Of a stretch of 64,000 bases of DNA, positions 1-8,450 are shown piece by piece (position 1 is the stretch's first letter; each line of letters starts with the position of its first letter). This DNA comes from Pseudomonadota bacterium. GTDB lineage: Bacteria > Pseudomonadota > Gammaproteobacteria > Burkholderiales > Burkholderiaceae_C. The position numbers and the translations under genes are program-made. The stretch lies in assembly GCA_020161145.1 (NCBI GenBank), contig JAIUPQ010000001.1, forward strand, positions 682,001 to 746,000, written 5' to 3'. The notes under the pieces are model-generated. The model was not told where the DNA came from and did not search any database. It was given only the letters and a program-made list of their open reading frames with translations.

Positions 1-344
1 AGTTGGTCATCTTCGGCTTTGCGCACAGCGCGCGCTACCCAGACGCCCCGCCCGTGCCGTTTACGGTGCTGGCCAACCCCGTCATCACCCCGCTGGACGA
101 CACCTGGGAGGCGGGCTGGGAAGGCTGCCTCTCGGTGCCCGGCCTGCGCGGCGAGGTGCCGCGCCACGCGCGCATCCGCTACCAGGGCGTGGACGCCGAC
201 GGCCAGCCCATAGACCGCGAGGCCAGCGGCTTTCACGCCCGCGTGGTCCAGCACGAGTGCGACCACCTGATTGGCCGCCTCTATCCCACCCGGATGACTG
301 ATTTGACGCGGCTGGGCTTTGTGGACGCGCTGGCGTCGGCCTGA
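1..344 (+). CDS. def: Peptide deformylase, 5'-truncated by window edge
   Basis: This enzyme removes the formyl group from the N-terminal methionine of nascent proteins. The visible part holds two of the three family motifs: EGCLSVPG, with the metal-ligand Cys, and HECDHL (HExxH), with two His ligands and the catalytic Glu. The N-terminal GxGxAAxQ motif lies before the window, so only about 113 of roughly 170 residues are seen and the start is missing. It is not next to fmt here, so it may be a second deformylase; that part is inference. It ends 43 bases before the next gene. Confidence 0.93.
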   Translation, partial: LVIFGFAHSARYPDAPPVPFTVLANPVITPLDDTWEAGWEGCLSVPGLRGEVPRHARIRYQGVDADGQPIDREASGFHARVVQHECDHLIGRLYPTRMTDLTRLGFVDALASA

Positions 345-387
345 GGCGCTGCTGGCGCGTTGTAACCAGCTGAAGGAGGTTTCTGTC

Positions 388-1848
388 ATGCGCACTCGTC
401 TGTTGTCCGTCGCCCTTGGCCTGGCCCTGCCGCTGGCAGCCTGGGCTGCCGATCCCCCTGGCCGCGTGGGCCGCCTGGCCGAAGTCACCGGCAACGCCTG
501 GCTGAGCACGGCCGCCGGCGGTGAGCGCGCCAGCGCACCCGTCAACCGCCCGCTGACCCAGGGTGACCGCCTGAGCACCGACGTGGGTGCGCGCCTGGCG
601 GTGCAGATCGGCTCGGCCGAGCTGCGGCTGGCCGAGCGCAGCGACATCACCTTCACCCGGCTGGACGACACCCACATTGAAATCAACCTCGCCGCCGGCA
701 GCCTGGCCGTGCGCGTGCGCGAGCCCGAACTGGCGCGCGAGGTGCTGGTGCGCACCCCCGACGCCGTGCTGACGCCCCAGGGCGCGGGCCTGGCGCGGGT
801 GGACCGCTTTGGCCGCGGCAGCTTTGCCTGGGCGGTCGAAGGCCAATGGCAGGTGCAGGGCGCCCAGGGCGGCTGGCAGATGCTGGGCGCCGGCCAGCGC
901 CTGGAGCTGTGGCGCGACGCGGCCGGCCGCGAACAGATTGCGGCCGCCACGCTGCCGCACACAGCCGACACGTTTGAGCGCTGGGCGCGCGAGGGCGACG
1001 TGGTGTACAGCAGCGGCGACGCCAGCTTTGCCCCCGAGATCTCGCCCGAGATGACCGGTGTGCAAGACCTCAACCGCTATGGCAGTTGGCGCAACAGCGA
1101 CGACTACGGCAGCATCTGGTTCCCCAGCCGCGTGGCCGTGGGCTGGGCCCCTTACAGCATGGGCCAATGGGCCTGGGTGGCTCCCTGGGGCTGGACCTGG
1201 GTGGACGCCATGCCCTGGGGCTTTGCGCCGTTCCACTACGGCCGTTGGGTGCAGATCAACAACCAATGGGGCTGGACGCCAGGCACCTACACACCGCGCC
1301 CCACCTATGCCCCGGCACTGGTGGGCGCCATGTCGGGCGTCTTCGCCAACTCGCCCAACACGCGCCCCTCGGGCGTCTGGCGGCCGCTGGCGCCTGGGCA
1401 GACCTATGTGCCCGCCTACCGCGCCTCCAGCGGCTACACGCGGACCCTGAACGCGCCCATGCTGGGCGGTGCGGCGGTGGGCGCCCTGGGCGGCGTGGTG
1501 GCCAATCCGCGGCCACTGACCCAGCCGCGCCAGAACCCCCTGACGGGCCGACCCAATCCGCTGCGGCCTGGGGCGCTGATCGAAGCCACACCGGCTGCGG
1601 GCTCGCAAAGCGGCCTGAGCAACGGTGGCATCAACCCGGGCTCGATCCGGCCTTACACCCCGCCGGTGGCACCACCAGCGCGGATGATCAGCCCCGCCCA
1701 GCAGCCGCTGCTGACCGCGCCGCTGCAGCAATCGCCCCAGCGGGAGGCGCCGCGCGTGGTGGCACCCAACCGCGAGGTGATCACGCGCGAGGCGCCGGCC
1801 GCACCCAGCCGTGACGATCGCACGGACAGGGCGCGCGACATCCGCTGA
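388..1848 (+). CDS. Secreted FecR-like / DUF6600 protein
   Basis: A 486-residue exported protein of unknown function. The ATG at 388 is chosen because AAGGAGG at 373-379 sits at good spacing and a clean signal peptide follows (MRTRLLSVALGLALPLAAWAA). Residues about 30-170 look like a FecR-type beta domain (lines such as GRVGRLAEVTGNAWLS and GDRLSTDVGARLAVQIG). The middle has repeated Trp/Tyr-rich segments (W..Y..GQWAWV, PWGFAPFHYGRWV) typical of DUF6600. The tail is rich in Pro, Arg and Gln. There is no FecA or sigma-factor gene beside it, so iron signalling is not implied. The periplasmic location is inferred from the signal peptide. Confidence 0.8.
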   Translation: MRTRLLSVALGLALPLAAWAADPPGRVGRLAEVTGNAWLSTAAGGERASAPVNRPLTQGDRLSTDVGARLAVQIGSAELRLAERSDITFTRLDDTHIEINLAAGSLAVRVREPELAREVLVRTPDAVLTPQGAGLARVDRFGRGSFAWAVEGQWQVQGAQGGWQMLGAGQRLELWRDAAGREQIAAATLPHTADTFERWAREGDVVYSSGDASFAPEISPEMTGVQDLNRYGSWRNSDDYGSIWFPSRVAVGWAPYSMGQWAWVAPWGWTWVDAMPWGFAPFHYGRWVQINNQWGWTPGTYTPRPTYAPALVGAMSGVFANSPNTRPSGVWRPLAPGQTYVPAYRASSGYTRTLNAPMLGGAAVGALGGVVANPRPLTQPRQNPLTGRPNPLRPGALIEATPAAGSQSGLSNGGINPGSIRPYTPPVAPPARMISPAQQPLLTAPLQQSPQREAPRVVAPNREVITREAPAAPSRDDRTDRARDIR

Positions 1849-1865
1849 CGCCGCTGGCTTGAGGG

Positions 1866-3185
1866 ATGATGGCGGCAATGACCGCCATCGACCTGCCGCC
1901 ACCGCCCACCCCCGAACCCGCGCACGACGTGCGGGTGCTCATCGTCGCCGAACACGCTTCGGCCCGTTTTGGCGGCGAGGCTGTGCTGCCGCTGCACTAT
2001 TTCCGGTTGCTGCTGGGGCTGGGCCAGCCCGTGTGGCTGGTCACCCACGCGCGGGTGCGCGATGAACTGACGGCGCTGTTCCCCGATGCGGGCGACCGCA
2101 TCCACTACGTCGAAGACCATGCGCTGCACAAGCTGATGGACCGGCTCTCGGCCTACCTGCCGGCGCGGCTGTCCAACGTGACGCTGGGCTTTGTGTCGCG
2201 GCTGCACACCCAGTTGCTGCAGCGCCGGCTGGCCCGCCGCCTGATCGGCCAGCACGGCATCCAGGTGGTGCACCAGCCCATGCCGGTGTCACCCAAAGAG
2301 CCCTCGGTGCTGCACGGCCTGGGTGTGCCGGTGGTCATCGGCCCCATGAACGGCGGCATGACCTACCCACGCGCTTTTCGCAGCCGCAGCGAATGGGCGC
2401 TGCACGCGGTGGAAGCCACCGGCCGGGCCGCCTCCGGGCTGCTCAACCGGCTGCTGCCCGGCAAGCGCCACGCCGCGCTGCTGCTGGCGGCCAATGAACG
2501 CACGCAGGCTGCGCTGCCGGCCACGCAAGGCCAGGTCGCGCTGCTGGTGGAGAACGCGGTGGACATGGGGCTGTGGCAGCCGCCGCCACCGCGTGCGCCG
2601 AGTGGCGTCACCCACTTCGTCTTCATGGGCCGGCTGGTCGACTTCAAGGCGCCGGGCGTGGCCGTGGCGGCCTTCATCGATGCCGCCCAGCAGGCGCCGA
2701 TGACGCTGACCCTGCTGGGCGACGGCCCGTTGGGGCCGGCGCTGCGGGCCCAGGCCGAGGCGGCCGGCGTGCGGGCCACGGCGCCGGGACAGGTGGGCAA
2801 AGTGTGGTTTGCCGGCTGGCTGGCGCAAACCGAGTGCGCGGCGCGGCTGCGCGAGGCCGATGCGCTGCTGCTGCCCAGCCTGCGCGAATGCGGCGGGGCC
2901 GTGGTGCTGGAGGCCATGGCCTGCGGCCTGCCCACCGTGGTGGCCGCCTGGGGCGGCCCGCTGGACTATGTGACGCCCGAATGCGGCGTGCTGGTGGCGC
3001 CCGACGACGCGGCCACCTTGCACCGTGGCTTCGTGACCGCCATGGTGAAGCTGGCGCAAGAGCCGGCATGGCGGGCCGAGCTGGGCCGCGCCGGCCACCA
3101 GCGCGTGCAGACCCACTTCAACTGGGACCGCAAGATCGAGGTCATGCGGGCCTATTACCGCCAGATCGTCAGTTCACCCGCCTGA
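1866..3185 (+). CDS. GT4-family glycosyltransferase
   Basis: Probable nucleotide-sugar-dependent glycosyltransferase with a GT-B fold, about 439 residues. The N-terminal Rossmann half starts at HDVRVLIVAEHASARFGGEA, with a glycine-rich acceptor loop. The C-terminal donor half carries FMGRLVDFKAPG, and near residue 340 the E-x7-E signature (ECGGAVVLE) followed by AMACGLPTVVAAWGG, as in glycosyltransferase group 1. The sugar and acceptor cannot be read from sequence. Starts at 1866, 1869 or 1878 are all possible and the ribosome site is weak. It overlaps the convergent gene at 3169 by 17 bases. Confidence 0.85.
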   Translation: MMAAMTAIDLPPPPTPEPAHDVRVLIVAEHASARFGGEAVLPLHYFRLLLGLGQPVWLVTHARVRDELTALFPDAGDRIHYVEDHALHKLMDRLSAYLPARLSNVTLGFVSRLHTQLLQRRLARRLIGQHGIQVVHQPMPVSPKEPSVLHGLGVPVVIGPMNGGMTYPRAFRSRSEWALHAVEATGRAASGLLNRLLPGKRHAALLLAANERTQAALPATQGQVALLVENAVDMGLWQPPPPRAPSGVTHFVFMGRLVDFKAPGVAVAAFIDAAQQAPMTLTLLGDGPLGPALRAQAEAAGVRATAPGQVGKVWFAGWLAQTECAARLREADALLLPSLRECGGAVVLEAMACGLPTVVAAWGGPLDYVTPECGVLVAPDDAATLHRGFVTAMVKLAQEPAWRAELGRAGHQRVQTHFNWDRKIEVMRAYYRQIVSSPA

Positions 3186-3582
3186 CCTTGGCGGTTTTGT
3201 TCAGCCCCTCGATCTGGAAGTTGAAGCCGCCCAGCATGCCGCGCGAGATGGTGACCTTGGGGTCTTGCACGCGCCAGTAGGCGCTGGAGCCGTCCGAGAC
3301 GCGCCAGCGCTGGCCGTTGGCCAGCGTGAAGATGGTGGTGGGCCCCCAGCCTTCAAACGCGCCCATGATCTGGGAGCGCACCTCGTCGGGCGCGGCCGGG
3401 TCGGGCTGGCCCTCCAGGCCAAAGCGCTGGGCCGCCACCACGGCCGGCAGCGCCAGTGCGTCGTAGCAGGCCAGGCGCTGGGTCGCGTCGGCGATGGCCC
3501 GGCATTCGGTCAAGGTTTTGTTCTGGGCCTGGGCCGTGGCGGCCAGGGCCAGCAGGGTCAGCGCGGTGCAGGTCTTGTTCAT
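3169..3582 (-). CDS. Small secreted protein with VasI-like CYD motif
   Basis: Predicted periplasmic protein of 137 residues. The signal peptide is MNKTCTALTLLALAATAQAQ. It is followed by TECRAIADATQRLACYDAL, a short N-terminal pattern (C..I.....RL.CYD) seen in many small secreted proteobacterial proteins, including the type VI accessory protein VasI. No other type VI genes are present, so a T6SS role is not supported. The ATG at 3582 has AAAGGAC upstream; a TTG three bases earlier is less likely. It lies 16 bases upstream of the end of the fusion gene on the same strand. Confidence 0.7.
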   Translation of the reverse strand: MNKTCTALTLLALAATAQAQNKTLTECRAIADATQRLACYDALALPAVVAAQRFGLEGQPDPAAPDEVRSQIMGAFEGWGPTTIFTLANGQRWRVSDGSSAYWRVQDPKVTISRGMLGGFNFQIEGLNKTAKVRRVN

Positions 3583-3598
3583 CAATCGTCCTTTGGAT

Positions 3599-5728
3599 TT
3601 ACGCCAATAGCATGGCCATGAGATTGGGCAGGCCGCGGCCTTGGTGGTAGCGGTCGCGGCCCAGGTCGGAGCAGGTGGCCAGCAGCAAGGCCTTGACCTC
3701 GTCGGGCCGGCCCTGGAATTCAGGACGGGCGCTCAAAAACGCCGCCAGCAGGCCCGAGACCTGGGGGGCGGCCAGGCTGGTGCCGCTGGCCTCGCGGTAA
3801 TGCGGCTGGCCGCCGCGCCAGGCGGCGTTGCACGAGGGCACGCGCTCGCCGGGGGCCACCACGTCGGGCTTGGCCCGGCCATCGGCCGTGGGGCCGCGCG
3901 AGGAAAACGGCGAGACGCCGTACAAATGGGGCCGCTGCGTGTGGACCGAGCCCACGGCGATGCATTCCTCGAGGTTGGCCGGATCGCCCACCGACATGGT
4001 GGCGTTGACCTCCACATCGCCGTCCGGTGTCACCACGCGCAGCTTGCCCTCGTTGCCGCAGGCCACCACCACCAGCACGCCGTTGCGCCACAGCCGCCGC
4101 AACTCGGTGCAGATGGGTGAGAAGCCACAGCCGTAGACGGTGTGGTCGAAGCCGCCGCCCAGGCTGAGGTTGACGCCGTGCACGGCCAGGCTGCCAGCAC
4201 GCCCGGCGTTGCGCGCGGCGATGTGGTCCAGCGCCTTGATGATCCAGGCGTCCTCGCCCACGCCATCGTCGCGCAGCACCTTGTAGACCACCACCCGTGC
4301 CTCGGGTGCCAGGCCTTGATGCCGGGCACCGTCGCCCTCGCTGCTCTGGCCGGTGATCAGGCCGGCGACCTGGGTGCCGTGGCCGTCGGGGTCTTTGGCC
4401 TGGGTGATGCGCTGCGGCGGGCCGGGTTCGGTGCAGTCCCAGACGGCCTCGATGCGGCCCTTGAAATGGGGGTGATCGGCCTGCACGCCGGTGTCCAGCA
4501 CGGCCCAGCAGATGCCGGCGCCGCGGGCGCCAAAGCTGGTGCTGGCGGCGTCCACCTTGGTGGCGGCGCGCACGGCGGTATCGGTCAGTTTGCGCTTGCG
4601 CGAGCTGGCCCAGACGGCGTAGACGCGCAAGTCGTGGTGGGCGGCCGCCACGCGCTCGATCTCGGCTGCCGTCAGATGCGCGGCGACGAAGCGACGCAGC
4701 GGGTCGATGCGGGCCGCCTGCGGGTCATCGACCAGCGCGGCCAGGCTGGCTGCCGCCTGCGCGATGCGCGTGGCCTGCGGCACCTCGGGCGTGGCGTCGG
4801 CCTCGGCGCCCAGCGCCGGGTAGCCGGGCTCCAGCACCTCGATCAGCACCGGGTGGCGGGCCGTGGGCACGGCAGCCAGCCGCTCGGCCACGTCGCGTGC
4901 CACGACGAAGCGCGCCATGGGATCCATGCGCATGGCGTCGGTCACCACCGCGCGCACCTGCGGCTGGGCCAGGTAGCCGGCTGCGGCGTGGGCGCTGAAG
5001 CCCCAGAGCCAGCGCGTGTCGCTGGCGATCAGCAACTCGTCCGAGATGTCGGTGTGGCTGCCGTGGAAGTCGGTGGCCAGTTGCGGCGCCAGCGCCACCG
5101 GATCGGCTGGGTCGGCAAAGTTGTGCCACCGGCGCACCACGGCGGGGATGCGGCCATCGGCCGGCTCCAGCAGATCCTGGATTTCGGCCACGCCCAGCGG
5201 CGAGCCCAGCGTGACCAGGGCCGTGAGGTTGACATCGGCTGCCTTGAGGGTGGCCAGCACCTCATAGGCGATGACGCTGCCCAGGCTGTGCGCCACCAGC
5301 GTCACCGGCCGGCCTTTGGCGGCCGCCAACGCGGCGCGCAGCCGCTGTTGCACGGCGCGGCGCAACTCGGGGCGGTAGAAATAGGCAGCCGCGTCGGCCA
5401 CGAAGGCGGTCAGAAACAGCTGGGTGATGGGCTTGCGCAGCGCGGGTGGCAGCGGCAGCACTTTGGCGCGGGGCGCATTCGGCGGCGCGGGGTGGCCGGT
5501 CAGGCGCTGCATCAGCGCAGCGGCGAACGCCTGCTCGTCGGCGCGGGCCGTGGTCTGGCCGCGCGTGCGGCGGGGTGGGGCCGCGTGCAGCAGGTCGGCC
5601 CAGTACACCATGGCGCTTTGCGCGCCCAGCTCGCGCCCCGCCACGGCCAGATCCCAATGCGCCTTGAGCGCATCGGCGGCGGGCTGCTGGCCGATGCCGT
5701 GGAGGTAGAGCAGCAGCGGTGCGCCCAC
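3599..5728 (-). CDS. Alpha/beta-hydrolase fused to subtilisin-like protease
   Basis: A 709-residue two-enzyme protein. Residues 1 to about 270 form an alpha/beta-hydrolase (lipase/esterase) half: LYLHGIGQQ near the N-terminus and nucleophile elbow VAHSLGS with Ser148. Residues about 400-709 form an S8 subtilase with all three catalytic motifs: Asp412 in LDTGVQ, His450 in DGHGTQVAG and Ser651 in SGTSLAAPQ; the oxyanion Asn lies in ACGNEG. There is no signal peptide, so it looks cytoplasmic unless exported otherwise. The GTG start follows the upstream hydrolase stop by two bases, so it is probably translated as the third gene of the 7.8-3.6 kb operon. Substrates are unknown. Confidence 0.85.
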   Translation of the reverse strand: MGAPLLLYLHGIGQQPAADALKAHWDLAVAGRELGAQSAMVYWADLLHAAPPRRTRGQTTARADEQAFAAALMQRLTGHPAPPNAPRAKVLPLPPALRKPITQLFLTAFVADAAAYFYRPELRRAVQQRLRAALAAAKGRPVTLVAHSLGSVIAYEVLATLKAADVNLTALVTLGSPLGVAEIQDLLEPADGRIPAVVRRWHNFADPADPVALAPQLATDFHGSHTDISDELLIASDTRWLWGFSAHAAAGYLAQPQVRAVVTDAMRMDPMARFVVARDVAERLAAVPTARHPVLIEVLEPGYPALGAEADATPEVPQATRIAQAAASLAALVDDPQAARIDPLRRFVAAHLTAAEIERVAAAHHDLRVYAVWASSRKRKLTDTAVRAATKVDAASTSFGARGAGICWAVLDTGVQADHPHFKGRIEAVWDCTEPGPPQRITQAKDPDGHGTQVAGLITGQSSEGDGARHQGLAPEARVVVYKVLRDDGVGEDAWIIKALDHIAARNAGRAGSLAVHGVNLSLGGGFDHTVYGCGFSPICTELRRLWRNGVLVVVACGNEGKLRVVTPDGDVEVNATMSVGDPANLEECIAVGSVHTQRPHLYGVSPFSSRGPTADGRAKPDVVAPGERVPSCNAAWRGGQPHYREASGTSLAAPQVSGLLAAFLSARPEFQGRPDEVKALLLATCSDLGRDRYHQGRGLPNLMAMLLA

Positions 5729-5730
5729 CG

Positions 5731-6531
5731 TCAGGCCGCCAGCGCGGTGCGCAGCGCGCGCAGCACGCCGTCGGGGTCTTCGGCCATCAGCGCGTGGCCG
5801 GTGGGCAGGGTGTGGACCGTGGGCTTGAGTGCGGCGGCCAGTGCGGCTGCGGCCTTGGGTGGGGTCATGCTGTCGCGGCTGCCCGCGATGAAGGTGACCG
5901 GGCAGGTGACCTTGGCCGCGGCGTCCAGCCCGCCTTCATAACTGTCGCAGAGCGTGAAGTCGAGCGCGAACAAATTGCCCTGGCGGTAGCCGGTCTGGGT
6001 GCGGCGCATCAGCGCCAGGTTGCCGCCGTGCAGCCAGGCACCGGGGCCGGGGTAGCCGGGCTTGGCGGCCTGGGTGCTGTGCGAGAAGGTGTTGACCATG
6101 CGCATGGCAGCCTCGGGGTCTTGCTCGGCGGTTTGCAGCAGCGCCGGCGCCACGCGCATGGGAAAGGCGGTGCCAATCATCACCAGCTGCGTGGCGCGCG
6201 CCGGGGCCTGGGCGGCGGCCTCCAGCGCAATCAGCGAGCCCATGCTGTGGCCCACCCAGGCGGCCCGCTGGGCGCCCACGGCATCCAGGGCCTCAAGTGC
6301 CCAGGTGGCCAGCGCGGGGATGCTGGCCAGCGCCGGGCCGGCCGAGCGGCCATGGCCGGGCAGATCCAGCGCCAGCACGCTGTGGCCCTGGTGGGCCAGC
6401 CAGCGGGCCAGCAGCGTGAAGACGCTGTGGTCGTGCAGGGCGCCGTGCAGGAAAACGACGGTGGGCAGCGCGGCGTCAAACGGCTTGCCGCCGGTGTAGG
6501 CATAGGTGTGGGCGTTGATCTGCATGGTCAT
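5731..6531 (-). CDS. Alpha/beta-fold hydrolase
   Basis: A 266-residue cytoplasmic serine hydrolase. It has the oxyanion-hole HG in VFLHGALHDHSVF, the LDLPGHGRS strand, nucleophile Ser96 in GHSMGS, an acid residue in the FIAGSRDSMTP region and a late His in LPTGHALMAEDP. This matches small-molecule esterase or C-C hydrolase families, but no substrate can be named. The start ATG overlaps the stop of the upstream sulfhydrylase gene (ATGA), and the next gene starts two bases after its stop, so the three are very likely co-translated. Confidence 0.88.
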   Translation of the reverse strand: MTMQINAHTYAYTGGKPFDAALPTVVFLHGALHDHSVFTLLARWLAHQGHSVLALDLPGHGRSAGPALASIPALATWALEALDAVGAQRAAWVGHSMGSLIALEAAAQAPARATQLVMIGTAFPMRVAPALLQTAEQDPEAAMRMVNTFSHSTQAAKPGYPGPGAWLHGGNLALMRRTQTGYRQGNLFALDFTLCDSYEGGLDAAAKVTCPVTFIAGSRDSMTPPKAAAALAAALKPTVHTLPTGHALMAEDPDGVLRALRTALAA

Positions 6532-7814
6532 TTGGCCGCGATCTTGAGCGCGGTCTTCAGGTCGGCGATCAGGTCGGCCGCATCTTCCAGGCCCACCGAG
6601 AGGCGGATGGTGCCCGGGCCAATGCCGGCCTGGGCCAGCGCGGTGTCGTCCATGCGCGAGTGGGTGGTCGAGGCGGGATGGATGACCAGCGAACGCGCGT
6701 CGCCCACGTTGGCCAGGTGCGAGAACAGCTGCAGCGACTCGATCAGCTTTTGCCCCTGGGCTCGCGTGCCGGCGATGTCGAAGCTGAGCACGCCGCCCGC
6801 GCCGCGCGGCAGCAGCGGCTCGGGCGCGGCGAGGCCGGGGTAGCGCACGCTGGCCACGAAGGGCTGGGCGGCCAGGAACTCGGCCACCGCGCGCGCATTG
6901 CTGCTGTGCCGTGCCATGCGCAGTGGCAGGGTCTCTATGCCTTGCAGCAGCAGCCAGGCCGTGTGCGGACTCATGCAGGCGCCGAAGTCGCGCAAGCCCT
7001 CGCGGCGCGCGCGCAGCAGGAAGGCCGCCACCGTGCTTTCCTCGGCAAAGACCATGCCGTGAAAGCCCTCGTAAGGTGTACACAGCTCGCTGAAATGCCC
7101 GTGCACCGCGTGGGCGGCGGCCCAGTCAAAACGGCCGCCGTCGATCAGCACCCCGCCCACCACCGTGCCATGGCCGCCCAGGAACTTGGTGGCCGAGTGC
7201 ATGACCAGGTCGGCCCCCAACACCAGCGGCTGCATCAGCGCGGGAGTGGTCAGCGTGGCATCCACCAGCAGCGGCAGGTAGGCGGCATGGGCGATGGCGG
7301 CCACGGCGGAGACGTCCAGCACGGCCAGGCCGGGATTGCCCAGCGTCTCGCCCAGCAGCAGCCGCGTGTTGGGGCGGATGGCGGCGCGCCAGGCGTCCAG
7401 ATCGCCCGGCTCGACGAAGGTGGTCTCGATGCCGAAGCGCGGCAACGTGTAGTGCAGCAGGTTGTGTGAGCCGCCGTAGAGCTGGCTGCTGGCCACGATG
7501 TGGGCGCCGGCCGGGGCGATGGTGGTGATGGCCAGGTGCAGCGCGGCCTGGCCGCTGGCGGTGGCAATGGCGCCCACGCCGCCCTCCAGCGCCGCCATGC
7601 GCTCTTCGAAGACGGCCGTGGTGGGGTTGGACAGCCGGCTGTAGACATGCCCCGAGCGCGCCTGATTGAACAGCGCGGCGGCGTGCTCGGTGGACTCGAA
7701 AACGAAGGAGGTGGACAGGTGCAGCGGCACCGCGCGGGCGCCGGTGGCGGCATCGGGCGCGGCGCCGGCGTGCAGCGCCAGGGTGTCGAAAGCGGGGTCG
7801 GCAGGGCCGGGCAT
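6528..7814 (-). CDS. O-acetylhomoserine sulfhydrylase-like PLP enzyme
   Basis: Cys/Met-metabolism PLP enzyme of 428 residues, close to MetY, which makes homocysteine from O-acetylhomoserine and sulfide. Evidence: FDTLALHAG at the N-terminus, the YSRLSNPTT motif, [12 protein letters not shown] and the PLP lysine Lys210 in HSATKFLGG. Related cystathionine gamma-lyases or methionine gamma-lyases cannot be excluded on motifs alone. The ATG at 7814 is preferred over one at 7844 because TTGAGGAT lies just upstream of it and the protein then has usual family length. It heads a three-gene operon with two hydrolases, an unusual setting for a methionine gene. Confidence 0.85.
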   Translation of the reverse strand: MPGPADPAFDTLALHAGAAPDAATGARAVPLHLSTSFVFESTEHAAALFNQARSGHVYSRLSNPTTAVFEERMAALEGGVGAIATASGQAALHLAITTIAPAGAHIVASSQLYGGSHNLLHYTLPRFGIETTFVEPGDLDAWRAAIRPNTRLLLGETLGNPGLAVLDVSAVAAIAHAAYLPLLVDATLTTPALMQPLVLGADLVMHSATKFLGGHGTVVGGVLIDGGRFDWAAAHAVHGHFSELCTPYEGFHGMVFAEESTVAAFLLRARREGLRDFGACMSPHTAWLLLQGIETLPLRMARHSSNARAVAEFLAAQPFVASVRYPGLAAPEPLLPRGAGGVLSFDIAGTRAQGQKLIESLQLFSHLANVGDARSLVIHPASTTHSRMDDTALAQAGIGPGTIRLSVGLEDAADLIADLKTALKIAAK

Positions 7815-7898
7815 GGCGATATCCTCAAGGACGGTGCGGGGCATTGTGTGCTATGTTGCCTGCACCATTCTTCACCACACCACAAGGAGCCACCAGAG

Positions 7899-8363
7899 AT
7901 GAAAGTCAGCGACATCCTGCGCGTCAAGGGCAACACGCTCTACACGGTCTCTCCCGAAGAGCGGCTGGACAGGGCCATCGCCACGATGGCCGACGCGGAC
8001 ATCGGTTCGCTGGTGGTGATGGCGCATGGCGAATTGGTCGGCATGCTGTCGTTTCGCGAGATCATCAACGCCCTGGTGGGCAACGAGATGAAGGTGGGCG
8101 ACCGCCAGGTGCGCGCCGTGATGGACACCGGCCCGCTGACCTGCACGCCCATGACCGAAATCGACGAGGTGCGCCGCATGATGCTGGGCCGCCACGCGCG
8201 CTACATGCCGGTGCTTGACGGCCGCACGCTGATGGGCGTGATCTCGTTTTACGACGTGGCCAAGTCGGTGGTGGAGTCGCAAGACTTCGAGAACCGCATG
8301 CTCAAGGCCTACATCCGCGACTGGCCCCAGGAAGAAGGCGGCGGCGAGACCCGGGCGCAGTGA
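7899..8363 (+). CDS. Tandem CBS-domain protein
   Basis: A 154-residue protein made of two CBS domains (about residues 8-60 and 75-130), modules that usually bind adenine nucleotides and regulate a partner. Typical strings are GSLVVMAHGELVGMLSFREI and YMPVLDGRTLMGVISFYDV. There is no attached enzyme domain, so it probably acts in trans; no partner is evident. AAGGAG at 7884-7889 supports the ATG at 7899. Its stop codon is the first triplet of the repeat element at 8361-8441. Confidence 0.88.
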   Translation: MKVSDILRVKGNTLYTVSPEERLDRAIATMADADIGSLVVMAHGELVGMLSFREIINALVGNEMKVGDRQVRAVMDTGPLTCTPMTEIDEVRRMMLGRHARYMPVLDGRTLMGVISFYDVAKSVVESQDFENRMLKAYIRDWPQEEGGGETRAQ

Positions 8364-8441
8364 GCGCCCCCAAACCTGCCGCTGCGCGTCAGGCCCCCCG
8401 AGGGGGTCAAGAAAACTTGGGGCGGCCCGGCGTTTTCTTGT
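8361..8441 (+). repeat. Intergenic repeat, copy 1 (stop-codon type)
   Basis: The element begins with the TGA stop of the CBS gene. It contains a CCCCCC-GAG-GGGGG hairpin near 8394-8406 and a perfect 9-base inverted pair, CAAGAAAAC at 8408-8416 against GTTTTCTTG at 8432-8440. About 42 bases of it match, inverted and with one mismatch, the copy at 9335-9390. A related copy lies at 26835-26903. Confidence 0.85.
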
Positions 8442-8450
8442 GAGCACCCC

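Noticed and set aside
85..1902. Long minus-strand open frame (605 codons) opposite the FecR-like gene
   Set aside because: Arg/His/Gly/Pro-rich, no family motif, and wholly antisense to a gene with signal peptide and ribosome site. It is a shadow caused by high GC; many similar frames occur in the window.
3169..3582. Type VI secretion protein VasI
   Set aside because: Only a short N-terminal CYD-type pattern matches and no other type VI genes are present.
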